From an uncultured Bacteroidia bacterium (lineage in GTDB: Bacteria; Bacteroidota; Bacteroidia; Bacteroidales; UBA932): a stretch of DNA of 64,000 nucleotides. A model generated the notes under the pieces. That model was not told the DNA's origin. It made no database searches and saw only the letters and a program-made list of their open reading frames with translations. The first letter of the stretch is position 1; each line of letters starts with the position of its first letter. Below, piece by piece: positions 55,872 to 64,000 of this stretch. Both the position numbers and the translations under genes were made by a program. The stretch covers positions 1 through 64,000 of the forward strand of contig CADBFO010000018.1 of the NCBI GenBank assembly GCA_902794005.1, given 5' to 3'.

Positions 55872-56087
55872 TATGAACAAGCAGCAGATACGGGCACTTG
55901 CAGGACCAAAGGAATAGCAGAAGGGAGAGCAGAAGGGAGGGCAGAGGGAAGGGCAGAGGGAAGGGCAGAGGGAAAGGCAGAGATGCAGCGGGAAGTAGTG
56001 CTCCGGATGAAGGCCAAAGGGATGGATGAAAAAACCATCGCAGATTTAGTAGGCATCAGCCCAGAGAAAGTGAGCGAGGTGGGGTAA
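55872..56087 (+). pseudogene. C-terminal remnant of an Rpn/PD-(D/E)XK nuclease family protein
   Basis: In the frame ending at TAA 56085-56087, five AEGR/AEGK repeats lead to MQREVVLRMKAKGMDEKTIA and DLVGISPEKVSEV. This is the usual tail of Rpn-type recombination-promoting nucleases (PDDEXK transposase family): a repeated charged stretch followed by a small helix-turn-helix. The nuclease domain is missing upstream, and no start codon precedes the repeats in this frame. Confidence 0.6.
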
Positions 56088-56096
56088 AAAGTTCAG

Positions 56097-56150
56097 CATG
56101 ACAGGAGGCTCCCAGGATGAGACTGTCATGCTGAACGAAGTGAAGAAAGC
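56097..56150. repeat. Opposed short-family repeats before the fimbrial operon end
   Basis: GTTCAGCATGACAGG and TGTCATGCTGAACGAAGTG face each other around GAGGCTCCCAGGATGAGAC, making a hairpin with 13-base arms between the remnant and the last fimbrial gene. Confidence 0.7.
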
Positions 56151-56161
56151 TTTTGCGTAAA

Positions 56162-57115
56162 CTAGTTGTCGTTGAGGGCGATGTGAAAAACGTGCGTGCA
56201 GAAGGGTTCGAAATAAGCGGACCCGAAGTCACTCGCTTTAAAATCGACGTCTCCGGAGAAATATTCCGAACCGCCATCATAATTGTACAAATACATCGTA
56301 AAACGAAGCACCTCGTATTTCTGGGGCAAGATAAAAAAGGTAAAGCCCGAAGATGCGCCCACGCCAATTGTCCTGGCGTCATTGACAGTTACTCCATTTT
56401 CGGGATTGTCATAAGGCAAATCTCCATCGGCAAAAGTGCATGTGCCGTCCGGCTGAATGGTTGCCCGGTAATTCCCGGCGACCGGAAGATCAATCAGGTT
56501 GTTCCCGTCGTCAAGACTGTACCCGGACACACTGAAATTCTGCCAATCAAGTCGCACCCTGTAAGACTTGTTGTTGGTGAAAACAACCCGGATGGGTGTG
56601 ACAAAAGGACGGAAGGGAATGGTCACCTCCCCGGTAGCTTCGGGGACGTGTTTTGCCGCCGTCATGAAAAGTCGCGTAAAGTCACCCGGCACGAGCGGAG
56701 TTCGCACCCGCGCCTCCACCACATTCTCGTTCAGGCTGATATTGGTCGAACCGGCGGGATACACGCCGTAGAAAGTATGGGGCGTACCTGTCGTCCCCCA
56801 GGTAATGGGGCTGGCCGATGTCCAGGCACCGGAACTGCGCTCATAGGTGCTGTTCACCCTAGGATTCTGCGAACCGTCGTTCAGCACGTTCAGCAGCACT
56901 TTGTCTCCGCTGCCACTCCACTGATAGGTAACCGGAGCCGACCGATTATCGTTGTTGGTGGCATATACCTTCGTTTCTGTCTGCCCGGGGTCAATTTCGG
57001 CACGGAAGACAACCGGTTTCCCCGCAAAAGGGTCCTCGGGCTGAACCTCCTTCCGGCAAGACGGAGCCACAAGCGCCGCCACGAAAAAGAAATAGATCAA
57101 ACTGCACTGTTTCAT
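56162..57115 (-). CDS. Fimbrillin-like lipoprotein
   Basis: A 317-residue protein. Signal peptide with lipobox VAPSC (Cys near residue 20), then a beta-rich region: DKVLLNVLNDGS, PHTFYGVYPAG and an aromatic-rich C-terminus FEPFCTHVFHIALNDN. The Y-G-x-Y-P turn (FYGVYPAG) and general plan match the fimbrillin/Mfa-like family, which are exported as lipoproteins and polymerise or cap fimbriae. It is the last gene of the operon, nine bases after the giant tip-like protein. Confidence 0.75.
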   Translation of the reverse strand: MKQCSLIYFFFVAALVAPSCRKEVQPEDPFAGKPVVFRAEIDPGQTETKVYATNNDNRSAPVTYQWSGSGDKVLLNVLNDGSQNPRVNSTYERSSGAWTSASPITWGTTGTPHTFYGVYPAGSTNISLNENVVEARVRTPLVPGDFTRLFMTAAKHVPEATGEVTIPFRPFVTPIRVVFTNNKSYRVRLDWQNFSVSGYSLDDGNNLIDLPVAGNYRATIQPDGTCTFADGDLPYDNPENGVTVNDARTIGVGASSGFTFFILPQKYEVLRFTMYLYNYDGGSEYFSGDVDFKASDFGSAYFEPFCTHVFHIALNDN

Positions 57116-57124
57116 AGGCGAAAA

Positions 57125-60100
57125 CTAAAAGCTGATGATACCGTCGTGCCGATGCGTATTTCCGCTGTCGATGGTGAAGCCACCCAGGGAAGGATCGGGA
57201 AGCGGCGGGGTAAAATTGTCGCGGATGGGGCGAATCTGGAGCCCATGCGTGCGCAGGAATCCCGAGTACTCGGTGGGAGAAGCCTTGTGCGTATAGACTG
57301 GGATACACTGGGGGATGTTGGCGCTGGCCGAACCGTCGTCGGCGCGGCGCATCACAAAGGTTCGGGCATAACGGGCCAGGAGAACACCGTCATAACGGGG
57401 GCCGGCATAAGGGGCCGACGTCCAATACATGCCCTCCTGGAACATATTCTGCGGATGACCGGCATCGACGCTGCCGTCATCCGTAGGAAAGCCCGCCAAT
57501 CGGCCCAGGGCCGGGAAGAAGATGATGCCCTTGGTCGTATCCGTAGGGTGGCAGTAGAGCCACATTCCCTCACTCTGGAGCGGGGTATCTTCATCGCCCG
57601 GCGTAGTGTAGCCGATATAGAAGCTGGCTTTTATACCGTTGATGGCAAGGGTAGGATCCGGCTCTTCTCCTGCAGGGAAGTCGCTGTCGTACATCTGCCG
57701 GTCCATGGCGATTTTGTTGAATCCGGTGAAGGCATACTCGTTGGGAACTTTGAAGCCGGGCGGACAGGGATCGTAAATGGTCTTTAAGGTATAGTCGTGA
57801 TGATCTCCAATATGTTCGTCTTCTTCAGTCACCTTGGTAAGAATGGCATTGTCCCACAGATTATCATAGCGCAAACCGCTCCATATCCGTTGATAGCTCG
57901 AGCCGCCGCATGCAAAGAAATCCCTCGGGTTCTCGATAGAAAGGCCGATATTGCTTTCGAGATCGTTGAACCACCATGTATAATTATTCCTGTCGAAATC
58001 GGAGTTGATGACCGTGCCGTCTTCCAGATAAATACTCTTTCCGTAGGAAGTCACCGTCGAGCCGCCCTGATCCACATCCTTGGGCATGCCGATGCTCATC
58101 ATCGGGTCTTTCCGCCCCCACTGATAGTACACGGCCGATGTGGTTTCGGGGTCTCCGGCCTGCAGGAGATTGAGGGTTCCCTGCTTTCCGGAGGTTTGCT
58201 GCTGAAACTTGACCATGCAGAAGCGGCTGGGCTTGGTGGATACGTAGCCCAGGTTGATGTTCATCATCTCATTGCTGCCCAGGTCTGTCATGCGACCGGT
58301 CTCGGCCTCCGTGGCATTGAGCATACGGGCAGGGTTTTTCCAGTAGAAGACATCCTGGGTTTTGATGGTGTTTTTGGGAAGCACCCAGATATGCCAGCTC
58401 CATACGGGGACACCGGCGGAGTTACAGACAGCAATGACCGCATTGCCGCCGGCAAGGTTGTTAAGGGCCTCTTTATTTACGCGGAAATAAAGGTAATGGG
58501 GCTTGTATCCGTCGGTGTCATCATCGCGGATAGACTGACCGTCATCCACAGTAGGGACGTATATCATGTCCTTCACATCCTGCCAGACAAGATGAGGATA
58601 GCGGAAGTGACCAAACCCGGCACCCGCGGGCGTTGCCCGGGTAATCCAGGGTCCGTTGTCAATGCGGGCATTTTTACCGCCACTTCCGTTGGCTCGCAGG
58701 AAACGCCCCTGCAGGATGCCGTCACTGGAGGTTGCCGCACTATTGTAGGCCCCAACGTTGAGGCCGCCACCCTGATAGGCGTTCCCGTACACCACGGGAA
58801 TCTTATACCAGCCCGCGCCGGAAATGACATAACAGTTGGCGGTTTCGTATGGTTCGAAATTACTGCTGCGCAAATCGTAGCCATCGTATGCCTGCCCTGT
58901 TTCCCAGTTATAGTTGCCCAAATTGATGGCGCCCGAAACCTCCGCGTTTCCCAGATCTGCCTCTGAATCGTACCAAATGTTGGCCGGAGCAGAGGCCAGG
59001 AAAGAGGCATTGAACAGCTTGTCGCCTTTCTGGAGGTCCTCGTCGGTGCTGACCGGGTCCGGAGCCAGCCCGTCACCCTTTTCTCCGTTACCGTCCCCAA
59101 GGGCGATGAATTCCGGACGGGAGGTCACCCAGCTGCCGTCCGAGTTGTAGCCCACCGCTTTCCAGGGCCAGGGTTCGGTAACCTCTTTATTCTCCTTGCG
59201 GTCCCAGCGTTTCCGGTAGCTGCGAACGGAATAGAAATTCTCCTTCACTTCACCGTTTGTACCAAAGATGTCCTGCTTGCGCTGAGTCACCTGAAATACG
59301 TACTCGATATCCGGAATGCCGGATTTGACATAGAGCTTGCGCGTTGCCGGAAGGGTGAACCACCCTTTGTCCGTGTCGGTGAACTGGTTGGCGCTTTTTT
59401 GAAGATGCAATTTGCGTACACGCTCGCTGCCGCCGCCATCCACAAAAGTAACCTCAAGCGTAAGGTAGGTCTGCTCTACGGGAAGGGCCAGCAGCGTAAT
59501 TTTAAGCGTATCCGAGCCCAAAGCCCGACGCTCGTTCTCAGGAATGTCCACAAAAACGCTGCGCTTGGTATTGGTAGAGTTCGTAAGCGTAAAATCACCC
59601 GTAAGACCGTCTGTAGAGGAAGCCTCCACCTTCACTGTAAAATCACCGGCAAGGGCGCTGCTGTTCAGGATGTCTCCCGGTTTCTCGGAAACCAACGCTA
59701 CCCGCTTAACCTTGAAATCCTTGGCTCCGCCCGTGGCGGTCGGGTCGTCTCCGGAGAAAATATAAAATTTATAGGCATTGAAAAGCGGCTTGAAACGAAG
59801 CGGCACCTTCTTCACGCCCACATCCTTGCCCGCCACCTTGGCCGCCGCGTACATGTACGCATCCTTCATCACCGGTGCATACTCAAAGTTGGCAGGGGGC
59901 ATACCGCCGCCCTTGCCGATATAGCTCTGCGCCTGCGGAACGCTTCCGCCCACAGAAGCACTTTTCCCGTCCGTGGCCAGCGTGAATGTCATCGGCCGGT
60001 TTACAGGGTCTGCCACATAGTCGGGAGAAGGATAACTGGCGAAGAAATAATGATCCTCGTCGCCCGTTTCCCAATACAATTTATCGTCGTCGTCAAAGGG

Positions 60101-60469
60101 CTTGGCTTCCGCTTCGCTCTGATCCGTGCCCATACGGTTTGTGCCGGTATTCTCCACGACTTTGTAGTCGACCTCGGTCTTGTTCCCCTTGGTAACGCCA
60201 TCCTTGGAGAGAATGCGGACGACGTCTCCCTCGGTTCCCCAAGTGAGCCAGTTGATCCGTTCGCGACGCTCCTCCCCCACAAAAACCGTTTCGTTGCTGT
60301 AAACCGTTTTTGTTTTGGGGAGGGAGGCATCATAATCCGTAGACAAGCCAAAATGTACGACCGGATCATACTCCCCCGGACGTTCTGCATCATGGTCCAG
60401 TTCCTTTGTACACGATGCCAATGCCAGCAAGGCGCCGGCAAGCCATAAAATGTAATATTTCTTATTCAT
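57125..60469 (-). CDS. Large fimbrial tip-like lipoprotein
   Basis: An 1114-residue lipoprotein. The start MNKKYYILWLAGALLALASC puts the lipidated Cys at about 20. The N-terminal third resembles fimbrillins (strand-rich, with FFASYPSPDYV). The C-terminal 400 residues look like the tip or adhesin domains of Bacteroidetes fimbriae and share FISUMP-like features: YYQWGRKDPMMSIGMP, TIYDPCPPGFKVPNEYAF, MYWTSAPYAGPRYDG and GLQIRPIRD. Likely sits at the fimbrial tip and binds a ligand. Overlaps the end of the Mfa1-like gene by eight bases. Confidence 0.75.
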   Translation of the reverse strand: MNKKYYILWLAGALLALASCTKELDHDAERPGEYDPVVHFGLSTDYDASLPKTKTVYSNETVFVGEERRERINWLTWGTEGDVVRILSKDGVTKGNKTEVDYKVVENTGTNRMGTDQSEAEAKPFDDDDKLYWETGDEDHYFFASYPSPDYVADPVNRPMTFTLATDGKSASVGGSVPQAQSYIGKGGGMPPANFEYAPVMKDAYMYAAAKVAGKDVGVKKVPLRFKPLFNAYKFYIFSGDDPTATGGAKDFKVKRVALVSEKPGDILNSSALAGDFTVKVEASSTDGLTGDFTLTNSTNTKRSVFVDIPENERRALGSDTLKITLLALPVEQTYLTLEVTFVDGGGSERVRKLHLQKSANQFTDTDKGWFTLPATRKLYVKSGIPDIEYVFQVTQRKQDIFGTNGEVKENFYSVRSYRKRWDRKENKEVTEPWPWKAVGYNSDGSWVTSRPEFIALGDGNGEKGDGLAPDPVSTDEDLQKGDKLFNASFLASAPANIWYDSEADLGNAEVSGAINLGNYNWETGQAYDGYDLRSSNFEPYETANCYVISGAGWYKIPVVYGNAYQGGGLNVGAYNSAATSSDGILQGRFLRANGSGGKNARIDNGPWITRATPAGAGFGHFRYPHLVWQDVKDMIYVPTVDDGQSIRDDDTDGYKPHYLYFRVNKEALNNLAGGNAVIAVCNSAGVPVWSWHIWVLPKNTIKTQDVFYWKNPARMLNATEAETGRMTDLGSNEMMNINLGYVSTKPSRFCMVKFQQQTSGKQGTLNLLQAGDPETTSAVYYQWGRKDPMMSIGMPKDVDQGGSTVTSYGKSIYLEDGTVINSDFDRNNYTWWFNDLESNIGLSIENPRDFFACGGSSYQRIWSGLRYDNLWDNAILTKVTEEDEHIGDHHDYTLKTIYDPCPPGFKVPNEYAFTGFNKIAMDRQMYDSDFPAGEEPDPTLAINGIKASFYIGYTTPGDEDTPLQSEGMWLYCHPTDTTKGIIFFPALGRLAGFPTDDGSVDAGHPQNMFQEGMYWTSAPYAGPRYDGVLLARYARTFVMRRADDGSASANIPQCIPVYTHKASPTEYSGFLRTHGLQIRPIRDNFTPPLPDPSLGGFTIDSGNTHRHDGIISF

Positions 60470-62375
60470 ACCATCCTCCTCCTTGCCAGTCATTATCCTT
60501 GTCGCCTTCTGTTCCGCTGCCGATATCTTCCCAACGCAGGACCCCCTGTCCCATGGTTACCAGCATGCCGGAGGGGTCCACGAAGAGGAAGTTCTGGACG
60601 AACTCAATCCAAGGGGTGATTTTTATGTTTGCGGACACGATGTAGTCTCCGGGCTTGCGGTAGGGACGGATATCAACGCTGTCGTCCCAGATACCGGTGC
60701 CGATACCTTCCAAGGTGCCCAGGCTGATTGTATAATTATGGTTGCGGACCACTCCGTAGCGCCCCACCGGATAGGTGGTGACTCCACTGACAAGCGCGTC
60801 ATTGTTGATGTGCTCTACGGGAATCTTGTAATAGAACACACCGCCCTTGAAGCCGTCGATACGTACCGGGGTATTCATCTCCGTCAAATCGAGGATACGG
60901 TTCCCCGTATATTCGCTGGCGTCATCCTGCGCCGTATAAGAGGTGACTCCGTCTTTCAGCTGCAGGGCCACCCGCTCGCCGTAGTCGTGACCTTTGCAGT
61001 ACAGCAGGCCGGCGGCAGAGACAATGTCAACATCGTCCCCGTCCAGCAGGACAAAATCTGTCCCGTCCTTCTTGTAATACTTCTGGTCCACGTCCTGCAT
61101 AATGGCCGATACCAGATTCTTCCTGGTGTAGAACACCCCTTTGTAACGGAAGAAATCGCTCTCGGTCGTGTATCCCGCATCGTCGGTACCCTCCGTGAGC
61201 TCGAAAGAGAGCTTCGAGAGAATCAGCACATGTGTTGCGCGGGTGTACAGGGTAGGATCCGTATCATTGTCATCGGTATCCGTAAGCGGAAGGGCATCGG
61301 CGTCCGATGTGTTTTCCAGGCAGTAGAGCGAGGTGCCGAAATCGGCCGAAATGGCGGCAGGCTTGATGTAGGCATACTGCTCATCATCCCCGGGCGTTAC
61401 AAGCTGTGTCTGGGAAACGGAGCTGTTCTGCGTATGGGAATAATTGGGGTCCTGTCCCCAATAGCTGCGTTTTTTATCGTGGCTGTTCCAGTTCCAGCTG
61501 AAATTCCAGGCCGGATTAATCTGCTTGAACCGATAGCTGTAGCGGTTCAGGGCATTGAGGCCCCACTTCTGGATGGTGACTTTTCCAGTAAGATTGTTCT
61601 GGGGAGTAACCACGGGTATCGTGTACGCTGTCTGCCCGGGGTCGCTTTCTGTCTGGCCGTTGGCTTTCACCGTAACCTTGGCCGCCATGCGTTCCACATA
61701 GACGCTCATGGGATGGGCTTTGGCATCGTCTTTGGTGGCCTGGAGATAAAAACTGGACACGTCCTGTTCGCAGACCGGCGCGCCGTACGCACTGGCATAA
61801 GAAACCGAAGACATGAAGAACGGATCCACGGACGTGGTGGTTTCGGTACCGCCCTGGGGCGTATAAGTAACCGTGACGGAAACTCCGCTCTTGTAGCTTG
61901 TCTCTTTCTCCTGCTTGACGATCTTGGCCTCGGAAAGGGGCTTATCCACCAAGTCGTAGGGCTGGTTCACCAGCAGGAGAATCTTATAGGGCCTCTCGTC
62001 CAACTCAACCGTAAACTGGGCATAACCGCCCACGGCCACGCCGTCCTGCATCTTCTGCTCTTCAAAAGTTACGTCGATGTTGCTGGGCGTGGTATTGTTA
62101 TACGTGGCCACGCGGTGCGTCTGGTATTTGCCGCTCGCGTCATAGAAATAGATATCCACCTTGCCGATCAGATGCTCTTCGATGGTCCGGGTCTCGAAAC
62201 CATCCTCCAGGCTGGCCTTGGTTGCAGGAGCCATCTGGCCCGTGGACTGGAGCGCGAAGGACATATAATATTTGTTCTTGCCCGTTTCCGGACAGCTTTC
62301 CGGGGTATATTTGTCATACACACAGCCGGTAAGGGTCATGAGTACGCAAAGCGATATGGCTGTTCTTTTCATCAT
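60462..62375 (-). CDS. Mfa1-like fimbrial subunit
   Basis: A 637-residue lipoprotein (lipobox LTGC, Cys at about 18). KVDIYFYDASGKYQTHRVAT in the first third and YVERMAAKVTVKA near residue 230 are the paired segments seen in the Mfa1/FimA fimbrillin family; the C-terminal donor region has NHNYTISLGTLEGIGTGIW and IVSANIKITPWIEF, matching the fimbrillin C-terminal domain. Subunits are exported, cut by an Arg gingipain-like or other protease and joined by strand exchange. Probably the main stalk or an accessory subunit. Overlaps its upstream neighbour by four bases. Confidence 0.82.
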   Translation of the reverse strand: MMKRTAISLCVLMTLTGCVYDKYTPESCPETGKNKYYMSFALQSTGQMAPATKASLEDGFETRTIEEHLIGKVDIYFYDASGKYQTHRVATYNNTTPSNIDVTFEEQKMQDGVAVGGYAQFTVELDERPYKILLLVNQPYDLVDKPLSEAKIVKQEKETSYKSGVSVTVTYTPQGGTETTTSVDPFFMSSVSYASAYGAPVCEQDVSSFYLQATKDDAKAHPMSVYVERMAAKVTVKANGQTESDPGQTAYTIPVVTPQNNLTGKVTIQKWGLNALNRYSYRFKQINPAWNFSWNWNSHDKKRSYWGQDPNYSHTQNSSVSQTQLVTPGDDEQYAYIKPAAISADFGTSLYCLENTSDADALPLTDTDDNDTDPTLYTRATHVLILSKLSFELTEGTDDAGYTTESDFFRYKGVFYTRKNLVSAIMQDVDQKYYKKDGTDFVLLDGDDVDIVSAAGLLYCKGHDYGERVALQLKDGVTSYTAQDDASEYTGNRILDLTEMNTPVRIDGFKGGVFYYKIPVEHINNDALVSGVTTYPVGRYGVVRNHNYTISLGTLEGIGTGIWDDSVDIRPYRKPGDYIVSANIKITPWIEFVQNFLFVDPSGMLVTMGQGVLRWEDIGSGTEGDKDNDWQGGGWYE

Positions 62376-63625
62376 TTGTCAATTCCGGTAGCCTTCCACT
62401 CGTAAGAATAGTGGCGGACAAGGTTAAACAGGGTGCCCACGGCGACATCGTTGCCGGCTTTGTCTTTGCGGGCATAGAGGGTGCGCATCTGCAGCCAGGC
62501 CGTCCAGGCGGGGTTCATGTATGTGACGGTTGGCGACGTGCTGGCGCTGTATTCCATGGTGACGCCGTCTGCGCTGTAGGTAAACTGCGTCCATACACCG
62601 GTTCTCTCATTGTTCTCATCCACCTCGTACTTTTTCATGACGGCGGTGAGGCAGGGCTCCTTGAAGGTAGGGTCCGCCGCCATTTTGTCTGCAAGGACCT
62701 TGGCGCTCATTTCGGGCACGTAGGCCACCAAGGCATCGGCGGTTTCCGTTGCAGAAACCTCATAGTTGACTTTCCGGAAAATGATATCGCCGTTTACAAA
62801 GTCTCCACCGTCCACCATTTCGTCGAAGGGCGTCACCAGCGTGCCGGTAAGCCATTCCTTGGGGAACAGGCGGAACTTGTTTTTGTAACCCGTGAGCTTG
62901 GCCGAAAGAATCTCAACCTGACTGGCGGGAAGCTGCCCGGCAGCAGGAAGGTAGCGAAGCTGCATCCGGACCAGGGCATACTGCATGGAAAGGGTTCCGG
63001 GAAGCTTGGTGGAAATGCCTTTGTAGTACTTCAGTTTGGAGGATTCCTGCGGGGAAGAGTTCCCGACCTGCGAGCCGAAAATCTGGAACCCGTGCATGGG
63101 AATTCCATTTGAATGGTATGTATCCTGGGACGTCGTATAATTCACATAGACATCGCTGTCAACATCGGCCATGGTGGAAGCGTCCACGTCAGCGGGCATG
63201 TTGGCAATGGCCACAACGGCCAGGGCCTCATAAGGTTTCTCTACCCTGAAATCGACACGATAGCCGTCCGCCCCCATGTCTTCGACATGCAGCGGAGTTA
63301 CCGCGCCGATACGCGTCGCCCGGGACGGGTTGAAATCCAGCTTCCCGTCGCTGTCCAAATCCTCGAAGGCATCGGTCGCATCGAAGAGAAAAAGCTTGAG
63401 CGAAGAGATGGTTTTCTCGTAGTCGTAGTGAATGTTGGCGGGCACGGGGTCCTCGAATTCACCCTTGGTGACGATGCCGCCATCGGCCCCGAAGGGACGG
63501 ACGGCCAGCTGCAGGGACAGCTCCAGCGGAGCGGACGCGCCCTCGTCCAGAGGCGTGCGCTCGCAAGCGGCGAATACCGCACAGAGTCCCAGCAGCGTCA
63601 GACTGATATGCAGGTGTTTTCTCAT
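62372..63625 (-). CDS. Mfa-like fimbrial accessory lipoprotein
   Basis: A 417-residue lipoprotein (FAAC lipobox, Cys near residue 21). SSLKLFLFDATDAFEDLDSD and EALAVVAIANMPADV are the typical first-domain strands of fimbrillin-type proteins, and YALVRMQLRYLP marks the second domain. Its C-terminus ends YSYEWKATGIDK, without the usual donor-strand pattern. It lies second in the operon after the Mfa2/FimB-like gene, with four-base overlaps on both sides, and likely joins anchor to stalk. Confidence 0.75.
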   Translation of the reverse strand: MRKHLHISLTLLGLCAVFAACERTPLDEGASAPLELSLQLAVRPFGADGGIVTKGEFEDPVPANIHYDYEKTISSLKLFLFDATDAFEDLDSDGKLDFNPSRATRIGAVTPLHVEDMGADGYRVDFRVEKPYEALAVVAIANMPADVDASTMADVDSDVYVNYTTSQDTYHSNGIPMHGFQIFGSQVGNSSPQESSKLKYYKGISTKLPGTLSMQYALVRMQLRYLPAAGQLPASQVEILSAKLTGYKNKFRLFPKEWLTGTLVTPFDEMVDGGDFVNGDIIFRKVNYEVSATETADALVAYVPEMSAKVLADKMAADPTFKEPCLTAVMKKYEVDENNERTGVWTQFTYSADGVTMEYSASTSPTVTYMNPAWTAWLQMRTLYARKDKAGNDVAVGTLFNLVRHYSYEWKATGIDK

Positions 63626-64000
63626 CGCTCCAAACCGCTATTTTGCAGGACAATCTGCCAACCGTTGATATATACCTGGGCGGCAATGAACTCGCCCTCT
63701 TCCCCCGACGGAGCCTTCCTGTACTCCAGGAACACGGCTACGGAGAAATCGTCCTGGCGGTCCAGGTATTCCTGGTCCGGGATGTCGGTCACGTAGTGTC
63801 CCTTGACCATGAGCACGTAGTCCACCAGCGGGATATCGAAGATTGTCTTGCCGTTGGAACGCTGGGTAATCACCAGGCGGGCGATATTGGAGGAACGCTT
63901 GAACAGGCGTCCGATGGACAATTCGGCCACCGCGGCCGTGAGCAGCTGGGTGCCGTCGTTCATGAGCACGCTACCCTGCTTGGTGTTGAAGGGAAGATAG
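63622..64000 (-). CDS. FimB/Mfa2-family fimbrial anchor, C-terminal part
   Basis: Only about 126 residues are inside the window; the frame is open to the last base. LPFNTKQGSVLMNDGTQLLT, RLVITQRSNGKTIFDIPLVDY and EYLDRQDDFSVAVFL are typical of the second half of FimB/Mfa2 proteins, which anchor the fimbria to the outer membrane and set its length. It is the first gene of the operon seen here; any regulator or promoter lies outside. Confidence 0.8.
   Translation of the reverse strand, partial: YLPFNTKQGSVLMNDGTQLLTAAVAELSIGRLFKRSSNIARLVITQRSNGKTIFDIPLVDYVLMVKGHYVTDIPDQEYLDRQDDFSVAVFLEYRKAPSGEEGEFIAAQVYINGWQIVLQNSGLER

Overview
The window reads as chromosomal DNA of a fairly GC-rich member of the Bacteroidales. 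Four things point there. The ATP synthase genes run atpD-C-B-E-F-H-A-G, the Bacteroidetes order. Most promoters carry the Bacteroidetes -7 element TAnnTTTG and few genes have a Shine-Dalgarno site. Typical families are present (DUF2723 GT-C enzymes, DUF4271, SusC-free fimbrillin operon of the Mfa/FimB type, GxDLY SGNH lipoproteins, split transketolase). Many predicted exported proteins are lipoproteins with an N-terminal Cys. I cannot fix the genus. No rRNA, tRNA, CRISPR array, phage or intact transposase gene was seen.

Layout. 1-7.2 kb: end of an rRNA-type methyltransferase, a DUF2723/metalloprotease pair and a GNAT-like protein. 7.2-8.4 kb: an AT-rich hypothetical membrane protein and a repeat-filled gap. 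8.4-13.3 kb (minus): acyl carrier protein plus AMP-ligase, then sui1-DUF4271-hemD-rnpA-yidD-menG. 13.4-19.7 kb (plus): malQ, SGNH lipoprotein, rsgA and a MATE transporter swollen by repeats. 19.7-20.9 kb: a dense repeat island. 20.9-24 kb: organophosphate antiporter, HAD phosphatase, YitT. 24-34 kb (minus): split transketolase, the complete F-type ATP synthase and an M20 dipeptidase in one tight run. 34-36.6 kb: sugar porter and aldose epimerase. 36.6-39.6 kb (minus): rplM-rpsI-rpsB-tsf. 39.7-43.1 kb: hypothetical lipid-free secreted protein, repeats, dus, lpxK. 43.3-49.6 kb (minus): frr-pheA-aminotransferase-tyrA-DAHP synthase/chorismate mutase-mgtC-pfkA, that is phenylalanine/tyrosine synthesis in a single run. 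50-53 kb: two membrane/periplasmic iron-sulfur redox genes. 53.2-56.1 kb: enolase, a glutaminase-like lipoprotein and a nuclease remnant. 56.1-64 kb (minus): a five-gene Mfa1/Mfa2-type fimbrial operon running off the window.

The most unusual content is the repeat population. A symmetric 107-base palindromic element (36-base arm, 35-base core hairpin, 36-base arm; ends GGTGGC/GCCACC) occurs five times, once inside the MATE reading frame. A second, shorter family (consensus like AGATTCTTCGCTTCGCTCAGAATGACA) occurs in more than a dozen places, sits at junctions inside operons, supplies a stop codon to atpD and a start codon to atpC, and is translated in frame inside AtpG, AtpB, prephenate dehydratase, an aminotransferase tail and an Fe-S protein. 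A third family has 131-base units. The heptamer GGCCGAT/ATCGGCC is about eight times commoner than composition predicts. rpsI carries a 10-base tandem duplication that breaks its frame.
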